Assembly: GCF_003945595.2 (NCBI RefSeq) | Contig: NW_024104998.1 | Coordinates: 5,524,721-5,588,720 of the forward strand | Origin: Pipra filicauda | Lineage: Eukaryota > Chordata > Aves > Passeriformes > Pipridae | DNA: 64,000 nt | Direction of reading: 5' to 3' | Shown here: one piece after another, positions 12,839 through 26,222 of the stretch | How positions within the stretch are numbered: position 1 is the stretch's first letter | Layout of the letters: each line of letters starts with the position of its first letter | Made by a program: the position numbers and the translations under genes | Notes under the pieces: generated by a model | The model's input: the letters and a program-made list of their open reading frames with translations, nothing else | Told to the model about the DNA's origin: nothing | Database searches by the model: none

Positions 12839-13620
12839 CGATCCCGCCCGGGCCCCGCAGCCGCCGCCGCTTCCGCCGCGCGGTGCCTCCCGCGCACCGC
12901 CCCCTCCCGGCAGCCCTCGCGCCGGAAGCGGCTGACGACAACAACAAACAGCGGCGGCGGCCGCGCCAGGCAGGGCTCTTCTGCTCCCGCGCCCCCGGCC
13001 CGCCCGCCGGATCCGCCGAACCGCCTCTGCCGCCCCGCCGCCTCTCCCCGCCCGGCCGCGGCTACCGCCGAGCCGCTGCGTGCCCCCGCCGAGCCGCCTG
13101 GCCCGGCCGCGCGGCGCGGGGGGGACGCGCCGCCACCGCGGCCGCCGCAGGATGCGCGGCGCTGCCCGCGCCGGACCCTCCGGTGAGTGGGGAGCGCTGC
13201 CCCCGAGCTGCGGGCTCCCCCCGCCGCCCCGCTCGGCCCCTCCCCGCCGCGGGGGAGGCGGGGACTCCGGTACCGGGAGGGCGGCCTTGGCGAGGGGCGG
13301 CGGTCGCGGCTTTGGGCGCGGGGCTGTACCCGCGGGGCGGGCGACAAAGAGCCGGGAGGCGGCGGGGAGGGGGTGCGGAAGGACCGGGATCCCACCGCTG
13401 CTGCCGGTGCCGCGGAATGACCCCTGCGCAGCCGGCGGGGGGAGCAGGCACGGGGGGCGGTGACTCCCAGCCGCAGCGCCGGGCAGGCCGGGGTGCTCCT
13501 GCCTGCCCAGGGCTCCGCTGCCAGGGCGAGGGATTCGCGGTGAAGTTACTACAAGGAATGACTCAGCCTGGCAGCGCCTCCGTGCTCGCCGGCGGCGGCG
13601 GTCGGGCGAGCGCCGGCAGA
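12839..13620 (+). promoter_or_regulatory. RB1CC1: CpG-island promoter of RB1CC1
   Basis: A sharply bounded, very GC- and CpG-rich block inside an AT-rich window. There is no TATA box near the likely start. Motifs visible by eye are a GC box-like CCCGCCCGGG at 12843-12852, ETS-type cores CTTCCG (12870-12875) and CCGGAAG (12922-12928), and a TGACG CRE half-site (12933-12937). These fit a housekeeping, dispersed-start promoter. The block ends with exon 1 and the first few hundred bases of intron 1. Several long open frames on both strands here come from the lack of AT-rich stop codons and are not genes. Confidence 0.85.
12950..13182 (+). other. RB1CC1: RB1CC1 exon 1, non-coding (5' boundary approximate)
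   Basis: The 3' border is a good donor, CCTCCG|GTGAGTGG, with the intron starting at 13183. The 5' end is a guess because CpG-island promoters use dispersed starts. The exon carries one ATG at 13152, which opens a short upstream ORF rather than the RB1CC1 frame. Donor position and island context are seen; assignment to RB1CC1 is inferred from the coding exons downstream on the same strand and the absence of another candidate promoter. Confidence 0.65.
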
Positions 13621-14361
13621 AGCGATGTGTGTTTACAAACGTTGTTCTTTCTTTCCCTCGGTTGTTTACTTGTTCTTGCTCCCGAGGAAGCATGTGTCGT
13701 GTGCTGGATTTTCCCATCGGTTTCTTCTTATTGCTTTCCAGTAGACTTTCAGGCTGTTTTGACCAGTGCTGGCGTTTCTTTCTCACTGACCCCCAAAGTA
13801 CTGGCTACCAGTGATCCAGAAGTAGAAATGCTAATATAAGAGCTGGGAGAATTAAATGAGCTGATCTTTGTAATGCTCATGCTTCTTACTTAACGTCAGG
13901 TAGAGAGGAAATAAAAAGTCACGTCAGTTCCTGAGATACTCAGAACCAACCCAGAAATGTTAATTTAGACCTCATATGGCCCTAGCTTTCTTCTCTTGTG
14001 TCATTTGTTTTTTGTCTGAAGTAATTACATGGTATGTTCTGGTCATGAGCCATTTCTTGTGGTTTGTATTTTAAGCTTTCACCTTTATTTTTTTATGGGA
14101 AAGAATGAGAAGGTTAAGCTGTTTGTGTTTTTTTTTCCTTCTGCTCACATAAATGTGTGTCAGAATTAGTTTGTGCCATTGGGTTTATGGAGGAACTTAC
14201 ACTTCTGAAGGTGTGCGTTTGTAAAAGATGGTAATGTATGAGGTATGGTAAAAGATACCTTAATAATTATAGAGAAATAATGAGGATGGAAAAACATGCT
14301 TCTTACAGTTGAAGTTTATATAGCTGAGAAGTACTATGAGGAATACTAGACACTATAAACA

Positions 14362-14668
14362 GAATCAGAATCATAGAATGGTTTGGGTTGGAAGGGACCT
14401 TATAGATTATCCAGCTCTAACCGCCCTGCCATGGGCAGAGAGACACCTTGAGGGAGACCAGGTTGCTCGAAACCCCATCCAACCTGTCCCTGAACGCCTC
14501 TAGGGATAGGACATCCACAGCTTCTCTGGGCAACCTGTTCTAGTTGTCTCACCACCCTTGCAGTAAGGAATTTCTTCCTAATATCCAGTCTAAACCAATC
14601 GTCTTTCAGTTTAAAGCCATTGCTCCTTGTCCTGTCCCATACATAGCCTTGTAAATAGTCCATCTCTA
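14362..14668 (-). mobile_element. CR1 LINE 3' fragment in intron 1, minus strand
   Basis: Begins on the + strand with AATCATAGAATGGTTTGGGT (inverted CR1 tail), followed by AACCCCATCCAACCTGTCCC and TTCCTAATATCCAGTCTAAA, ending near GTAAATAGTCCATCTC. About 300 bp, 5'-truncated. Confidence 0.9.
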
Positions 14669-17600
14669 TGGAAATACTTCATAATAATAATGAAAATGTG
14701 CACTACTACAGTATATTTAAGTTGTGATCTTGAAGAGTGTATGTAGTACCTTAAGAAGCTTTTAAAAGATGAAGCACATAAAGGAAGGGCCTTACTGTTA
14801 CCTGGTTCTCTACTTTTGTGCCAAGAAACAAATATTAACAAGAAAGAAATTAGGTATTCAAACATCATTGAGTTTAAATGAAAGTGCAGGGGATATATTT
14901 TACGTATTGTAACTGCTCTCTGGAACTGAAAGTGGTTTTATTTTATTACATTGGGAGTAGTAAAGAAAACAAATTGTTGAAGAACACGGGATAAGGAGCC
15001 TTACCTGCAGCAGTTATAGAGCTAGAAATACAAACAGGATCTTTTGGGATAATGGGTTACTGTAAGATAGACCTAACTGTGCTTTGGGAGTATACTATTG
15101 TTGTTTGCTTTGTGCAAGTAGCTGTGTGTTTTGTAGATTGTAGGATAGTGATCTATCTTATGTTTTATTGTATTGTTCTAGACTTGTACTCAGCACAGAT
15201 TTGGGTTAGTAATCTCTGGGATCGTATTCAATGGGCTGTCTCTCCCCATGTCAGGTTACTATATTTATAATTAGAAGTGTATGCAGCAGACTTATGCTGT
15301 GACTGGAGAAGAGGGCAAGGGTTATTTTGAGGTCTTTTGTGGTGTCTGTTTAAAAAACGGTGTGTCCCTGCATGTTGGCTGAACACAGATATGGTTACAT
15401 GGTCTTGCAGAAGTTAAGGTGAAAAACTGAATTTCTAAACTGTTAGTACATTTCTTAAAACTTCAGTTATTCTCATTAATTAGGGGGTTGAGGGTATGTT
15501 GGGAATAGGAGAGCAGCACATGTTGATTTGCTCTTCTTGATAAGAGAGTGGCAGTTACAGTAGTTTTTCTGTGTGTTGTCCTCTAGGGTATGTTGTCATC
15601 GGTATGTTCTTAAGTCTTTATTTGGTTTTAAACTAGCAGTTAGTCTCTGTGGAGGACTGGCTCAGAGTGATGTGAGGCTCTTGAGACTTATATTGCACAG
15701 GTTGGGTGCGTTCGCATGTTGGGGTAAAGTGAAACAAGTTGAAATGAAAAACTGTAGTGTGTGTACCCAGCTGTCACACGAGTTACTTCAGTCATTTGGA
15801 TACTACCCAAGCAGTCACGTGTCTCCTGCATATGAAATGTTGCTCAAGAAAGTTGTGCTCCTGATTTTTGGTTCACAGCTCAATGACAATATATGAACAG
15901 TTTCTGAAGAGGAGGGGACAAAAAAGTTAATACCTTACTACTTTCAAGGACCCTATTAATAGTTAGCATGCTGATGCAAAGTTGTTAATCAGTATTATTG
16001 AATAGCAAACACTTGATTACGAGGTGCCAACTTACATAATAATGTATTATACTGCAGGACCCGATTGAGTGCACTGATACCAAACAGGCAAAAAAGAAAA
16101 ATATCACTAGTATGTAAATTACTAATCTAATTCCAAGAATTACAGAGTGTCTATTTTATAGCTGATTTGTCAAAGTAATGATTTTGGTGTACAAGTTGAA
16201 AGATCCTTACATGAATTCTTTGTTGCAAAAGCCTACAGCATAATTAATGGTGATAAAAAAAATTGCTAGCAATTATTTTTGTGAGCTAATTAGCATTCTG
16301 TCATTGTGCAAAAGTCACTTGTCTATTTATGAGTTAATTCATATTGCAGATCCACTCTTTACTTTTGAATTCAGTTGAAGGAGAGAAGGCGGAAGACCTC
16401 ATAGTTGTGTATCAGCTCTTTCTATCCCTATTTGTAAGCAAGGTTGGAAGTGGGTATACTTTGTCTTTTCTAATGGGATTCATGCATAACTAAATTCTTA
16501 ATAATACGTAGATAGTATCTTAATATCAATTGTTGGATGTTGTTGATAGAAATATCAAAAAAGATTTATTGACACAATGTTTTCATTCAGAGTTTGAGAT
16601 GAGGCTGGTCAGGAGAAACACCAGGGATGTCAGAGCAATTGTTGCTTGTCTTCTATCCATCTCCAGTTGTGTATTTTTTCTTTTGTTGTTCAGGTCTGCA
16701 GTCTGTGGTTTCAGCATGGTTCTGAGCTTAAGCTACCAGCAGCAGCTCAGTGTAGCTTTTTATGTCCATCCAAGATGTTGACTGTTTCGTTTGGAAACAG
16801 ATTTTGCAGCTGGGCCTGCTATCTTTATCGCATCAAGGTGAAACGATTACAATGTGCTATATATAAAGCTCTACTGGTTTGTGCATCTAGAAAATAAGCT
16901 GTTGTAGAATCTGGTAGCCTGCTTTCTATGTGAAAAGACTTAAGTGCTGTATGAGTTTCTTTTTGACCTGCGTTGATTACCTGCTTATTGAAAGTAAAAT
17001 GTAAAATTGCTTTGTTGACTAGTCGGGTTCCTGTGTCTGTCTTGCTGTGTAATGCCATAGGTTCAATAAGAAGAATGACGTGCAAGTATTTGAGAGCAGC
17101 TCTGCTTAAGTAATGTTCTAATGAGTCTCTGACTTCAGAATATGCTTTTATTTTTTCCTTAGGAAATAGCTCATGTTTTCTTACCTCCTAAGACTTACTT
17201 GTGCAACTATATTTTTGCTTTTTCAGGAAAGTAGTAAAGTTGTGGTAGTGGTGAAATACTGAGTTCAGTATTTCAGTTGCATTGTCTTTTTATTTGGAGG
17301 GATTAGGTGGAACTAGTAACTGTATGATACATCAATCTTCATTATTATTCTTGAAGATATGTTTGACCAATATGTGTGAGGCCAATATGCTGTTTTTATT
17401 TCAAACAGATTGAAAACAATATGTATTTTAGAGTTAGAAAGCAGCACTGAAGAACTAATTAAAGGCAAAGTTTTACTTGTATTATTCAAATTCAAAAAAT
17501 CATACCACTCTTAGCAAAGCTAAAATATTAATTCTGTAAGAGTTGCACTTTGCTGAGATCCAATTTATAAATGTTTGAGGTAGCTGTTTCTAAATTCCGA

Positions 17601-20310
17601 AATTTTACTTCGATTTAGTGTTCAGTTTCTCTTTTGTAACTGACTTATCTGCCATTTTATTTTATTTTTTTTTTCGTAGAACGTGTTCATGCTGCATTCT
17701 GTAAAATATGCTCTTCTGTGTGTTGTAGATATAGCTGCAGCACTTTTAGCTCATATTGTTTGAATGGTGTTTTTTTTCCTGATATAGCAGGGACTCTTAA
17801 TGTCAGTGGTTTATCTCAAACTTTGAGTTTGTTGATGCCAAGTAGCTCTGCTGGTATGTCAAAGGTGTGGAAATTTCACCCTTATTTATTGTAGTTGTGC
17901 TTAGGATAGACAGTTCTTGCTGACAAAATGGTACTTTTATTCATACAGTTTTCCTTCCATCCTCCAGAGTGTGTATTTTTATTAAATTCAAATGAAGCAG
18001 AAATTCTTATGTAAGAGTATATTGTGTAACTGGACTAGAAGCTCTCTTCTAATACATTGTGCTTATGCTATATTGCAAATATTCTACTAGTAAACTCAGC
18101 ATGAGTTTATATGTCTATTTAAAAATATTCTTTACAAGTACTCATGTTGTCTACTGATTGAAAGAGACTTGATTCTCAGTGAGCGGTTTAAAAATATGAC
18201 TGAAAATTCTCAGTTCTATCTGAATGAAGGGTGGGGGGAGGGGTAATGTGTAAACTTTTGTGTATGTTTTATGTGAAAGGCTTGGTGGTAAAATACCTAT
18301 AAATTTCAAAAAGCAAATATAAGATAACAACAATTTCACATGCACACTATGGCTGCATACAGCACAACCAGGGTTCAGTAAAGAGGAGTACAGTTTTACT
18401 ACCTCAACTGCTGTGAGTTGTGTTTTTTGTTGATTTTCTTGGTTTTTTTTTGGTTGTTTTTTTTTTTTAGTGAGGTTGTGTAATTCTTAAGTTGGTAATA
18501 TTCCATGAAGGGATTTATTAGTGCTGTTTGTTAGCTGTTTTAAACTAGCAAAGACTTATATCCCAGAAAGATAAAGAAGGGCAGATGAAAATTAGGAAAC
18601 ACTTTCTTGAGATAAGAGACAATTCAATATTCTTCAGACACATCCTGCAGCTTTTTTCATTTCTGAACACATTACTGTTATCTTCTTTCAAATTGATGCC
18701 AGTAGAGATCTGAAGGTGATTTGTGATTATGTGGCATCCAACAAGAATCTAGACTTGATTTCTGAGTATGTATTCCTAGGGAGGTTGGGGGTTATATTGG
18801 CTCTGCATCTCACTGATAGTCCTGTACTTACCTGTTTCAGATACCACTGAAATAGAAAAGAATGTTGATGAATGGCAGGAAGTTCATAGGTGACATGTGA
18901 ATTATGAGTAACTTAAAAAAATTGAGAAATTTCATCTTTAGATCATGAAATTCAAATGCTAAATTTATAAACATCCATATGGATAAGAAAAATTTGAAAC
19001 CAGTTTGGAAGTTGCAAATTATTCAAACATTTTTCCAAGATGGTGGTGCATTTCCTTATTACTGGAAAACTTTAATGTTATTTGAAAACATGATTGCATA
19101 TGAATAGAAATTAATTCAGGAAGAACCTGAGACTGTTATGTAGGCAGTCAGACTAAACCACAATGACTTTTACTTGTCTTACATTTCATTATTTTCAATC
19201 TTTTACTTTCTTTTCTATCTGTAGCGCTTTCATTTCTGTGAAATAAATGCCATTTAATCAGTCTTAATTTCTGTGATTTCATCTTTTAAAGTGGGTCTGC
19301 CCAAGATTTTTCTCTTTTCTACATAAAAGAGAAAAAAGCATTATAATGGTATATCTAGAGAGGGGAGGACAGGATGAGTGGCCTCTCAGACTGTATTTTG
19401 AGAAACTCTGTCCTGCACTGCATCTCTAATAATTGCCCATTTTTAAGTTATCTTAGCCGGATCTTTAAGAGGATGCTGGCTTTTTTTTTTTTTTTTTTTT
19501 AAATAGGTTTGCATTTATAAGCAATCTACCAGTAACTGAGGATGACATGGGCAGTTAGGAGTGCGATGCCTTCTGAAAATTCTTACTTGTCTCCTTGAAT
19601 GATGGTTCTGATGTTTGGTATCCTCTGTATTCATTGGCCTCTTTCCAGCCTTAGTTGAAGTTTATCAGTTTGTGGAGCTGTGTTGTGAACCAGATCAGGG
19701 AATCAATTTGAGCTGTTGGTATCGAGGGGAAGTAAGCTGTTTCTAACTTGTTACAACAAAGTAATCCAGTTTATTCCAGAGAAGTATAGACAGTTGCACC
19801 ACTGAAAGTTGATGCAGGAAAAGGAGCAGGAGAACTGGCTGAGGAAGGGGATTCCTAAATCTGGTACTCTTTTCTATAACCAGTGTTCATGGTCTTGGTT
19901 AACCAGAGAGAGCATGTTAGTGGAAGGAGCACTGGTGCTGACTTGTCTGAGTTTGGTGCAAGAAAGAAAGGAATTTTTGTTGTCTGTTTCTTGCAGAATT
20001 GTTTCCAAATACTGTAAGTTTTTTACATGCTAATTATTTTAAAGAGTATATGTCTGCAGGGAGAACCTTCCCAGCAGTATGAAGTCAGTCAGTAACTTGA
20101 ATAAACCCACCTGAAGCTCCACTTACCCCAGAGTGCCATTCTTTGCAAAGCAAATGTATTAATCTCTGTAATTCGAGGGAGGCTTGTGCGCTACAAATGC
20201 CTTTGAAATGGCAAAATTATACATTAAAAAAAGAAAATTCTGACAAAACCTTCAGTTAACTTTGCAAAAACCAAGGTACAGACAGCTGTGGAAAGACTTG
20301 TTTCCATCAA

Positions 20311-20378
20311 TTAAAAAACAAAAAAAAACAAAAACAAAAACAAAAAAAAACCACAAAAAAAAGGAAAGAAAGAAAAAG
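20311..20378. repeat. A-rich low-complexity stretch
   Basis: Repeating AAAAAC units passing into AAGGAAAGAAAG; simple A-rich sequence in intron 1. Confidence 0.85.
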
Positions 20379-23300
20379 GATACTACAGGCCTTGGGCTGT
20401 TTCCTGGCAATAAGATTGTCAGGAATCCTTGGTTTGTTTTCTGACTTGTACCTGCTAACTGAGGCACAGAAGTTTCACTTTCTATCATGTAAGAGATGTG
20501 GGGTTTTGAAAAATGTGGTAAAATTGTGTTCAACTGTTGAAGGAGAAAAACTATCTATTATATGGATTGTGCTTTGGCAGCTCCTCAAATCAGTGAAACC
20601 TGCAGTGTAAATAGATGCTAACCATCAGATCTCAAGTTTTATAATTATGTACATATGGAATCATGACACAGTGTCTAATAATGTGCTTGTTACCTCATGA
20701 ATGTGTTTCAGACTCTTGCTTTCCTAGAATTCACAATGTAAGTTTTGTCTGAACTTGTAAGAAGCTGCATTGTTTTGGGCCACGCCAGTTTCAAAGCTAC
20801 ACTTAAACACGCACCATGTTTTTTTTGCCTGCCCAGATGCGGTTGTTTTTGATCTCCTGCTGTTTCAGTGTTGATGTTGTTGAGGATCTATGAAGGCATT
20901 GTGGCACCTACTTTGCTGAGGGAGGAGCTTCCATGTAGTTCAGAGTTGCAGGAACAACTCTGAATATGATGGTGATATGTAACTCAAGTATGAAGTTAGT
21001 ATTATATGATTCATATTAAAGGAAGGGGAGGGGGAAAGAAGCCTCTTATCCTATGAAATACTGAATTTACTGACTTTTGAAATTCCACTTCAGTGAGTTG
21101 GAAATTAGGCGCTTAGGGATGTTTCCTGGTTGCTCTGCAGAATTGCAGCTTATTTCTTGTGTTGAGTGGAAAAGACTTGCTTTACTGACCAGCAGCTGAG
21201 TTTGAGAGCTGCTAACAACAAAGTGACTGTTGGAGTTGCTGTAATTAAGTAACCGCCTCTGTGCCTGATGCACATCTCAACACAGTATAAATAGAGCTCC
21301 AGATGGCACCTTACAGATGTCAGGGATTGACAGTCTTCCTTTAAGACTACAGTGTGGCTTGAACATGAAGTTTTTATAGGCTTTGATATAAGGTGGTAAT
21401 GGGAGATAGGATCTCCACCTGCAATAACATATATCTCTGTGATTAGATGAGATCTCCTGGTTAAATTTATTTTGGAGGAGTGGGGGATGCAATTATTCTC
21501 TGCAGTTGGGTCACGAGGAGCTCTACTATTTATTCATCACATAGCTTAGGATTTTTTTTTTTTTTTTAGTTTTTCGTTCAAGTTTTTGAAGTGCCTTTTA
21601 AAGCGTATTTCCTTTCAACAGTTGGTTATCCAGAAAAAGGTATGCATTTGCATTGTAGTTTAGAAACATAACCATTTCTGTTGCATAAAGCATTACTAAA
21701 GAATGTGTGCCCTCACAATGAGGTCATTCTTTCTATTGTTCTGGTGGTGGTAGCAGTAATCTTCTGCAAAATTAAGATATTTCTGGTTAGATGCATTGGT
21801 TGCAGTTTAAAGAAAGCTCCTTGAAGTCTGCTTTTAGAGAGGATCTTACAACTAACATGAAGAAAAGTCTTAATGTCATTAAATTCAGCTTCAATTTCTA
21901 TTTTCATTTTCCTTTCATACTAGAATTTATGTGCTATAAAATACTTTGCTTGTGGAGTCTGCAAGTTGGAGCAAGAGAGCATTTTTTGAGAAGGGCACCT
22001 GAAAAAAACAAAGTGGAGGTAGAATACAGGTTTATAGAAGAAAACATAATGAATTGTAAGGAACATTCTGCACTGGTCTATTATACAGTTGCCTAAGTTG
22101 AAGTGAAACAGGAAATCCTGCTCTAAAAGGAGAGGAGAAGAAGGTGAAATCATAGGAGTTGCAGCATCTCAAAGGGAAACCTTAGGATTTGTTATATGGA
22201 AATAAAGCACAGTTTCATAGCATGTTACTGTGCTCCAAAGTTGACTCTCCGTCTCCAGAGGTAATAAAGGTATATTCCCCTTTAGGGGAGATGTTATCCA
22301 AGAAGATATTTAGTGAATGAGGAATAGCACTTGAGTCTTTTTAAGCATGTGATAGACTTGTCAGCCTTTGCCTCAGATGAGTTGCCCTTTTGATAGGCAG
22401 AAATTCTGTGGTGATGTCCCGTGAGACTCCTGACCCTTGTAATTGAGGGTAACACTTATGATTCATATTGGAGACACTCTTTTACCTGTAGTGTAGCCTC
22501 AGCTGGTCTGCAGTAAAAGAGAAACTTCTTTATTAGCGGTGTACAGATAACAATCATACAGAGTTATGTGAATGTCTAATAGCAATGTGGAATTGCAGGC
22601 ACTGAGCGAACAGTGACAGTCTTGCCTTGATCAGGTAGTTCTATCTGCTATCAGATTAGAGCCCCTTTCAACCTGGACATATACATCAGGGGGAAAGAGT
22701 TTGGACCTCTTGGTTCTATCTGACCTGGAAGATGAAGCATTTATAAGTATGATGCTTAATGTACAAATGTGTAGCCATACTTCTCTGGCAACAAAGAGCA
22801 AGGTACCTTATATGGTGGGTGTGTTGTTGTTGTAGATGGAATTTTAAACCACTGGGTTTAAAGGAAAGCCACAACTCTGGCATTATTCGGTTTAAATTCT
22901 TTGGAGTTAAAGAAAAAAATATCAGTATCTTCATTTGCTTAAGTTTAGTTTGAAATCCAGTTTATAAAGGAAGTATGGGAAATGAGATGTCAAAAAAGTA
23001 TGTTAACTTGAGTAAGATAATATGGAGGAAACATAGTGACTTTAAAGTGAAGTTGATTAATGTCTCTTTAAACCCAAACAACATAAATGTTGATTTCTAT
23101 CTTTGTCCTGCCCTGACTGCTGTGTTTCAGTGTCTGAGTTTGTAAAGCTGAAAAGAATTGTACCATGGAACAATGGAATGGTCAATATTAGGTAATGGAA
23201 CAGAGATTCTGCACTTAAGGGCAGAAATGGTTGGTTAATGTAGCCATAGGATTATTTGTGGAGTATTGTGAAACCTATGATACCTGTACTGTAATGACAA

Positions 23301-26174
23301 AAAGGAAGGGTCTGTAAACAGATCTTCATTTCCTTTTACAGATGTAACAATGAGCATATTCTGAACTAAATAAAATACATCTCCATACTTGTAAACAACA
23401 TATGTTGAAAGTATTGATTGACACAGACTTCAAAAGTAGTCAGTTGTTGAAGAGTTTATATCGTATAGGAAAAGATTGCAGTAATTGCATTGCAATGTAA
23501 ATACAACATAGAGCAGTGAAATAAATGTCACAACTGACATAATGTATTCATTGCTGATTTTGGTGTTTTGTTAGCTAATGTAACAAAGTATTCTGAATTA
23601 ATTACAGAAGCTGTTTCTACTTTGGGCTATTCTTACTTACATGTCATCTCATTCTTTTTCTTATATTTATATCTACCATATTTTGTCTGCCCTGGCAGCT
23701 GTTACAGAAATTTCAAATGTTCAGCTGTTTTTTTTCATGATGTTACTGATAATTTGTGGCAGTTCCTCATACAAACTTCCATCCCATAACTTGAAGGATC
23801 TAGTTTATAGGATAGCATGGATCTAATGCTGTAAATCACACAGTTTAAAAAAATAATCTGTTTGGATTAGTCATTTGTGGTTTTGTCTGATTACATAGTT
23901 AGCAGCTCTGTCTTCAGTAGCTGTCAAATTTTGTAATTGTTCGACCTCTATTAAAACGAATTAAAATAATTTGAGCACTATAACACAAAAACTTGAAACT
24001 CGTAACACTATGTAGCAGTTTAATGCTAAAAAAATTTTTTAAAAGCCTGAAATTCTCCTAATGGCCTGTTGTGGTAATACAAGAAGAATAATAATAAAAT
24101 GCTTATGGATATATTCTGCTGAAGCTTGATGGTGTTACTTTCACTCCAAGCTTATTTTAAGAACTTATGTTACTGCTGAATAATAATGTTCTGGAATATT
24201 GGAAACGAACTTAAAGGCTAATTTGTGATATGTAGCTGACCTTGCTTGCTTGTCTGCAGTAACCTGACCTTTGAAGGAAAAGAAACTTAGGCAACTGTGA
24301 TGAGTTTCATACATTCCTCCCCTCATAACTAATCTGGGACTCTGTTCAGAGTCAGACATATGTTGTCCAGACATGCAAGACTAGGGAGAGCTCTCAAAAT
24401 TCATTTTCTTCCAGTGTTGCAAAAACAGGCATCTGGAGAGAGGCACTTGACATAGCTGCTGCTGAGGGAAGGGAGGACTGCAGCCTGTCTTTGTTGGACA
24501 TCAGTGAGTCTGTAGGAGAGGCTGCTGTTAAAGGCATGTATTCTCTGAAACCTTTCTTTACACAGTTCCTTTCTTCCTGAAAGCATTCACTGAAATTTGT
24601 GACAACCTTGGGAGTGGGTGACTTGTGTGTATTTCTGTGAATTCTACTTTTTTTTTCTTTTTTTTTTTTTTTAGGAGTAATCTAATACAAATTTGTCCTG
24701 CCTGTGTTAGTGTAGTTCTTTTGCCCCCAGGATTGTTGGCTAAAATGTTGGGTGGAAGAAATACCACTTGTTTTTTGTCTCCTTAATGGTTGCAAAGGAA
24801 TTACAAGACTAGAGATTCCTGTGTTGTGATCCTAGTTTGTGGCATAGGTGTTCCAGTAGTTTCATGTTACTGTGCATTGTTTTGATCTAAAGCAAATATT
24901 CATAAATTCATTTTGCTCAAGTACAACTACTGATTGATGATAGCTAAACTGGAGGAAGACACTTCAATTACCGTTTTTGTAGTGGTAGTACTTAAACACA
25001 TTGCTTATTTCCCTTTTATTGTACCTTTCCTTCTGACAAAATGATGTGTGCATTTTTCATAGGAGTAAAGAGAGAGTGGACAGGAGGGAGGAAGATAATG
25101 TCTCTGTTCTGTGCCCATAAAATAATTTTTTTCCTTTATCATAAGGTTTGAAATTTGGGACAAAGTGTTTGATTTAATGTTAGTAGCATGAGTTGTATAA
25201 AATGGTTTACACCTTCTAATGGTTTTCAGGCTTCAGCAAGCCTATTTTTAGTAATGGATTATCACCCTTTATAGTGCCTGATCATCTTCTCAGAAAGCTT
25301 GCTGGGGCATTAACACGATAGAAATAGTGTTTGTTTGCAGTTTGGAGTTTGATTGTGCACTTGCTTTACTGCCCTGAGCCCAACTACTCATCAACACATT
25401 CCTTGCCAAGGGCTCCTTCTCCTTTGGCCCTGCTACTTAACTGAAAACAGTTAAAATGAACTAGGGTAGCCTAAAAAGATCACTTTTGGTAATCTGGCTC
25501 ATTTTGGTTGTTGCAGTTTCCACTGTAGTTTAAAAAGCAGTTCTGGGAGAGGAAGCCCCTGGCAAAGATGCCAATGACAAGCAGGTGGGAATGGTTAACA
25601 TCTTCACTTTGTTTAAAAGAGAAATTAGAATAAATCAAGCTAACACATGTTTTGAAAGTAGGCGAGTGGCTTAGCATAATAGGTTACCTTGTTTCAGGTG
25701 AGGAAGGTGACACTGATTCCTGAAGGAGTCTGTTGGAGATAGCTGTTCATTCAACATCAGTAGCTTGTATACCTTTTGATGCTGGATTTTCTTAGATAAA
25801 TTGCATGTGTTATGACTTTTGCTGTTGCTCTTGGCATCATTGTATCAGCATTCTGCACTAGTTCTGAACAGTAATTTCAGTTAATGGAAATGCAAGCAGT
25901 TCCTTTTTAATGAGCTAAAATTCTCTCCTTGTAAATACTCAAAAGTATCATTAACAGTTACTTTCAACAAAACTCATGGGCAAAAGTGTTCAGGTGTGTA
26001 ACAGTTCTGGGCAGATTTGTAACTGGATAGCGTTATTAATTAAAAAACAACTACCATATAATTATTCTTCTGGCATTGACATGCACTGATTTCTGGGTTA
26101 GATGCAATTATGACCATAAAATCCTGGCATTTTAATAACACCTGTAATTGCATTTTCATATCTTTTCTTTACAG

Positions 26175-26222
26175 ATCTTCTCTGGCTTTGAACAGCCATG
26201 CTACTCTGTTGCCAAAAATCAA
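26175..26222 (+). other. RB1CC1: Probable RB1CC1 exon 2, non-coding (48 nt)
   Basis: Preceded by a strong pyrimidine tract and acceptor (CTTTTCTTTACAG|ATCTTC) and followed by a good donor (ATCAA|GTAAAG). It lies between the CpG-island exon and the first coding exon, where mammalian RB1CC1 has a leader exon because its start codon is in exon 3. It holds the end of upstream ORF 1 and the start of upstream ORF 2. Splice sites are seen; use of the exon is inferred. Confidence 0.55.

Larger units (their letters stand above)
13183..26174 (+). other. RB1CC1: Intron 1 (about 13.0 kb)
   Basis: Runs from the GTGAGT donor after exon 1 to the TTTCTTTACAG acceptor before 26175. The first 440 bases belong to the CpG island. 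It contains a minus-strand CR1 at 14362-14668, an A-rich stretch at 20311-20378 and long T runs (for example 19481-19500 and 24648-24672). I see no coding exon or structural RNA gene. Unrecognised alternative 5' exons are possible. Confidence 0.6.
13152..26191 (+). promoter_or_regulatory. Upstream ORF 1 (spliced, 15 codons)
   Basis: ATG at 13152 has A at -3. It reads MRGAARAGPS, then crosses the exon 1 donor one base into a codon. Joined to the exon at 26175 it continues DLLWL and stops at 26189-26191. If that exon is skipped and exon 1 joins 28267 instead, it reads VSK and stops at 28275-28277. In both cases it ends before the RB1CC1 start. It depends on transcription starting upstream of 13152. 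Confidence 0.45.

Noticed and set aside
12740..13786. 348- and 210-codon minus-strand open frames in the CpG island
   Set aside because: Same compositional artefact; low-complexity Arg/Gly/Pro/Ala and no recognisable family.
12700..13839. 379-codon + strand open frame across the CR1/CpG-island junction
   Set aside because: It begins in CR1 and runs through GC-rich promoter, exon 1 and its splice donor. Long frames appear on both strands here because GC-rich DNA lacks stop codons; composition is Ala/Gly/Pro/Arg with no domain.
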